In this document: piece after piece, positions 63,536 through 64,000 of the stretch
How positions within the stretch are numbered: position 1 is the stretch's first letter
Layout: the number at the start of each line of letters is the position of its first letter
Source of the DNA: Bin90 sp965214635
Lineage (GTDB): Bacteria; Chloroflexota; Dehalococcoidia; Lucifugimonadales; JADFKI01
Length of the DNA: 64,000 nucleotides
Reading direction: 5' to 3'
NCBI GenBank assembly: GCA_965214635.1
Contig: OZ243964.1
Location: forward strand, 1,612,001 to 1,676,000
Made by a program: the position numbers and the translations under genes
The notes under the pieces: model-generated
Told to the model about the DNA's origin: nothing
Seen by the model: only the letters and a program-made list of their open reading frames with translations
Databases searched by the model: none

Positions 63536-64000
63536 ATGAACGAAAGCGCAATTTATACGGAGCGTCCCGCGGGTTTCCTGCGACAGGTTTTGCTGCCGGT
63601 ATGTGTGGCGGTGCTTGCACTGGGGATAGCCGTCTTGGGTGCGCTGCTGCTGCGAGCTGAAAGCGGCGTTGACAGCATAAACTTTTTCGTGGAGTCGCTG
63701 TCCGGCGGCGCAGCGCGTCAGCTCGGCGGGCTGGGCGTTATAGCGCCGCTTGGCTTCGCATTCGGCGCTGGTGTTGCGGCGGCGTTCAACCCGTGCGGGT
63801 TTGCCATGCTGCCTGCGTATATGGGGTTGTACCTAGGCGTTGGCGGCGCTGAGCCATCGGGGCGCACAGGCAAGCCGATGTTTGCAGACATCGCCAAGTC
63901 TCTGGCGCGAGACATCGGCAAGGCGCTGGTGGTCGGCGGGTCGGTAACTGCGGGGTTCGTGCTGCTCTTTGCGGTCGCAGGCGCGGTCATTGGCTTGGGG
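63536..64000 (+). CDS. CcdA/DsbD-like thiol-disulfide transmembrane protein, partial
   Basis: 155 aa in the window, running off the right edge. One N-terminal membrane helix (about 17-40), then a CcdA-type segment with AAAFNPCGFAMLPAYMGLYLG (NPC and the proline-rich first repeat) and the start of the next helix. One of the two conserved cysteines is visible. These proteins carry electrons across the membrane to extracytoplasmic thioredoxins for cytochrome c maturation. GGTGAG ribosome site. Confidence 0.8.
   Translation, partial: MNESAIYTERPAGFLRQVLLPVCVAVLALGIAVLGALLLRAESGVDSINFFVESLSGGAARQLGGLGVIAPLGFAFGAGVAAAFNPCGFAMLPAYMGLYLGVGGAEPSGRTGKPMFADIAKSLARDIGKALVVGGSVTAGFVLLFAVAGAVIGLG

Overview
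The window looks like a chromosomal segment of a GC-rich free-living bacterium, most likely a member of the Chloroflexota (Dehalococcoidia, SAR202-like). This is an inference from gene content: two luciferase-like flavin monooxygenases, several CaiB/BaiF CoA-transferases (one of them a tandem fusion), two mandelate-racemase/enolase-superfamily enzymes, a thiolase-DUF35 pair, acyl-CoA dehydrogenase and crotonase, all scattered among ordinary housekeeping genes. There is no rRNA, no convincing tRNA and no CRISPR array.

Layout. 0.1-1.3 kb: a two-gene DUF1828/DUF6978 unit. 1.7-4.1 kb: thiolase-like protein, DUF35 OB-fold partner and nitroreductase, probably one operon. 4.3-8.2 kb: small membrane protein, an AT-rich promoter-bearing gap, a cupredoxin lipoprotein, then a flavin monooxygenase and an alpha/beta hydrolase on the minus strand. 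8.4-16.9 kb: fused CoA-transferase, large GT39-type glycosyltransferase with zinc ribbon and PA14-like domains, N-acyl-D-amino-acid deacylase, TauE/SafE exporter and a shrunken paralogue of it. 17.2-22.8 kb: enolase-superfamily enzymes, GNAT acetyltransferase, orphan DNA methyltransferase, NHL-repeat protein. 23.1-25.2 kb: ribosomal proteins L21, L27, L31 and DUF1385. 25.2-28.3 kb: hisH-hisA-hisF-hisIE on the minus strand. 28.3-33.8 kb: cobalamin adenosyltransferase, Hsp20 and CbpA-type DnaJ transcribed divergently, MoeB-like E1 enzyme, FAD oxidoreductase.

33.9-37.3 kb holds the most unusual locus: a minus-strand operon of a PP-loop (PAPS-reductase/DndC-like) protein, a GIY-YIG nuclease and a DGQHR (DndB-like) protein. 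The last is frameshifted exactly at a run of ten G. This resembles a reduced DNA-modification/defence cassette and may be phase-variable.

37.4-48.3 kb: CoA-transferase, crotonase, cupin, Mrp ATPase, MIP18-type Fe-S protein, uvrB, ECF sigma factor with a DUF5667 membrane partner, glutaryl-CoA dehydrogenase. 48.5-57.6 kb: thioredoxin-fold lipoprotein, MATE-type transporter, PDZ protein, JAMM protease, CoA-transferase, two peptide-ABC ATPases. 57.6-62 kb is a second accessory spot: a helix-turn-helix/DNA methyltransferase fusion and a tightly coupled putative restriction enzyme, abutting a frameshifted SDR gene. A degraded second copy of part of that SDR gene lies beyond an adjacent SAM methyltransferase. 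The window ends with a second flavin monooxygenase and the start of a CcdA-like gene.

How the genes fit together: most metabolic genes would activate (CoA-transferases), oxidise (acyl-CoA dehydrogenase, flavin enzymes), hydrate (crotonase) and cleave (thiolase/DUF35, hydrolases) organic acids, fitting a degrader of recalcitrant organic matter. All functions are read from sequence motifs by eye; no database search was run.
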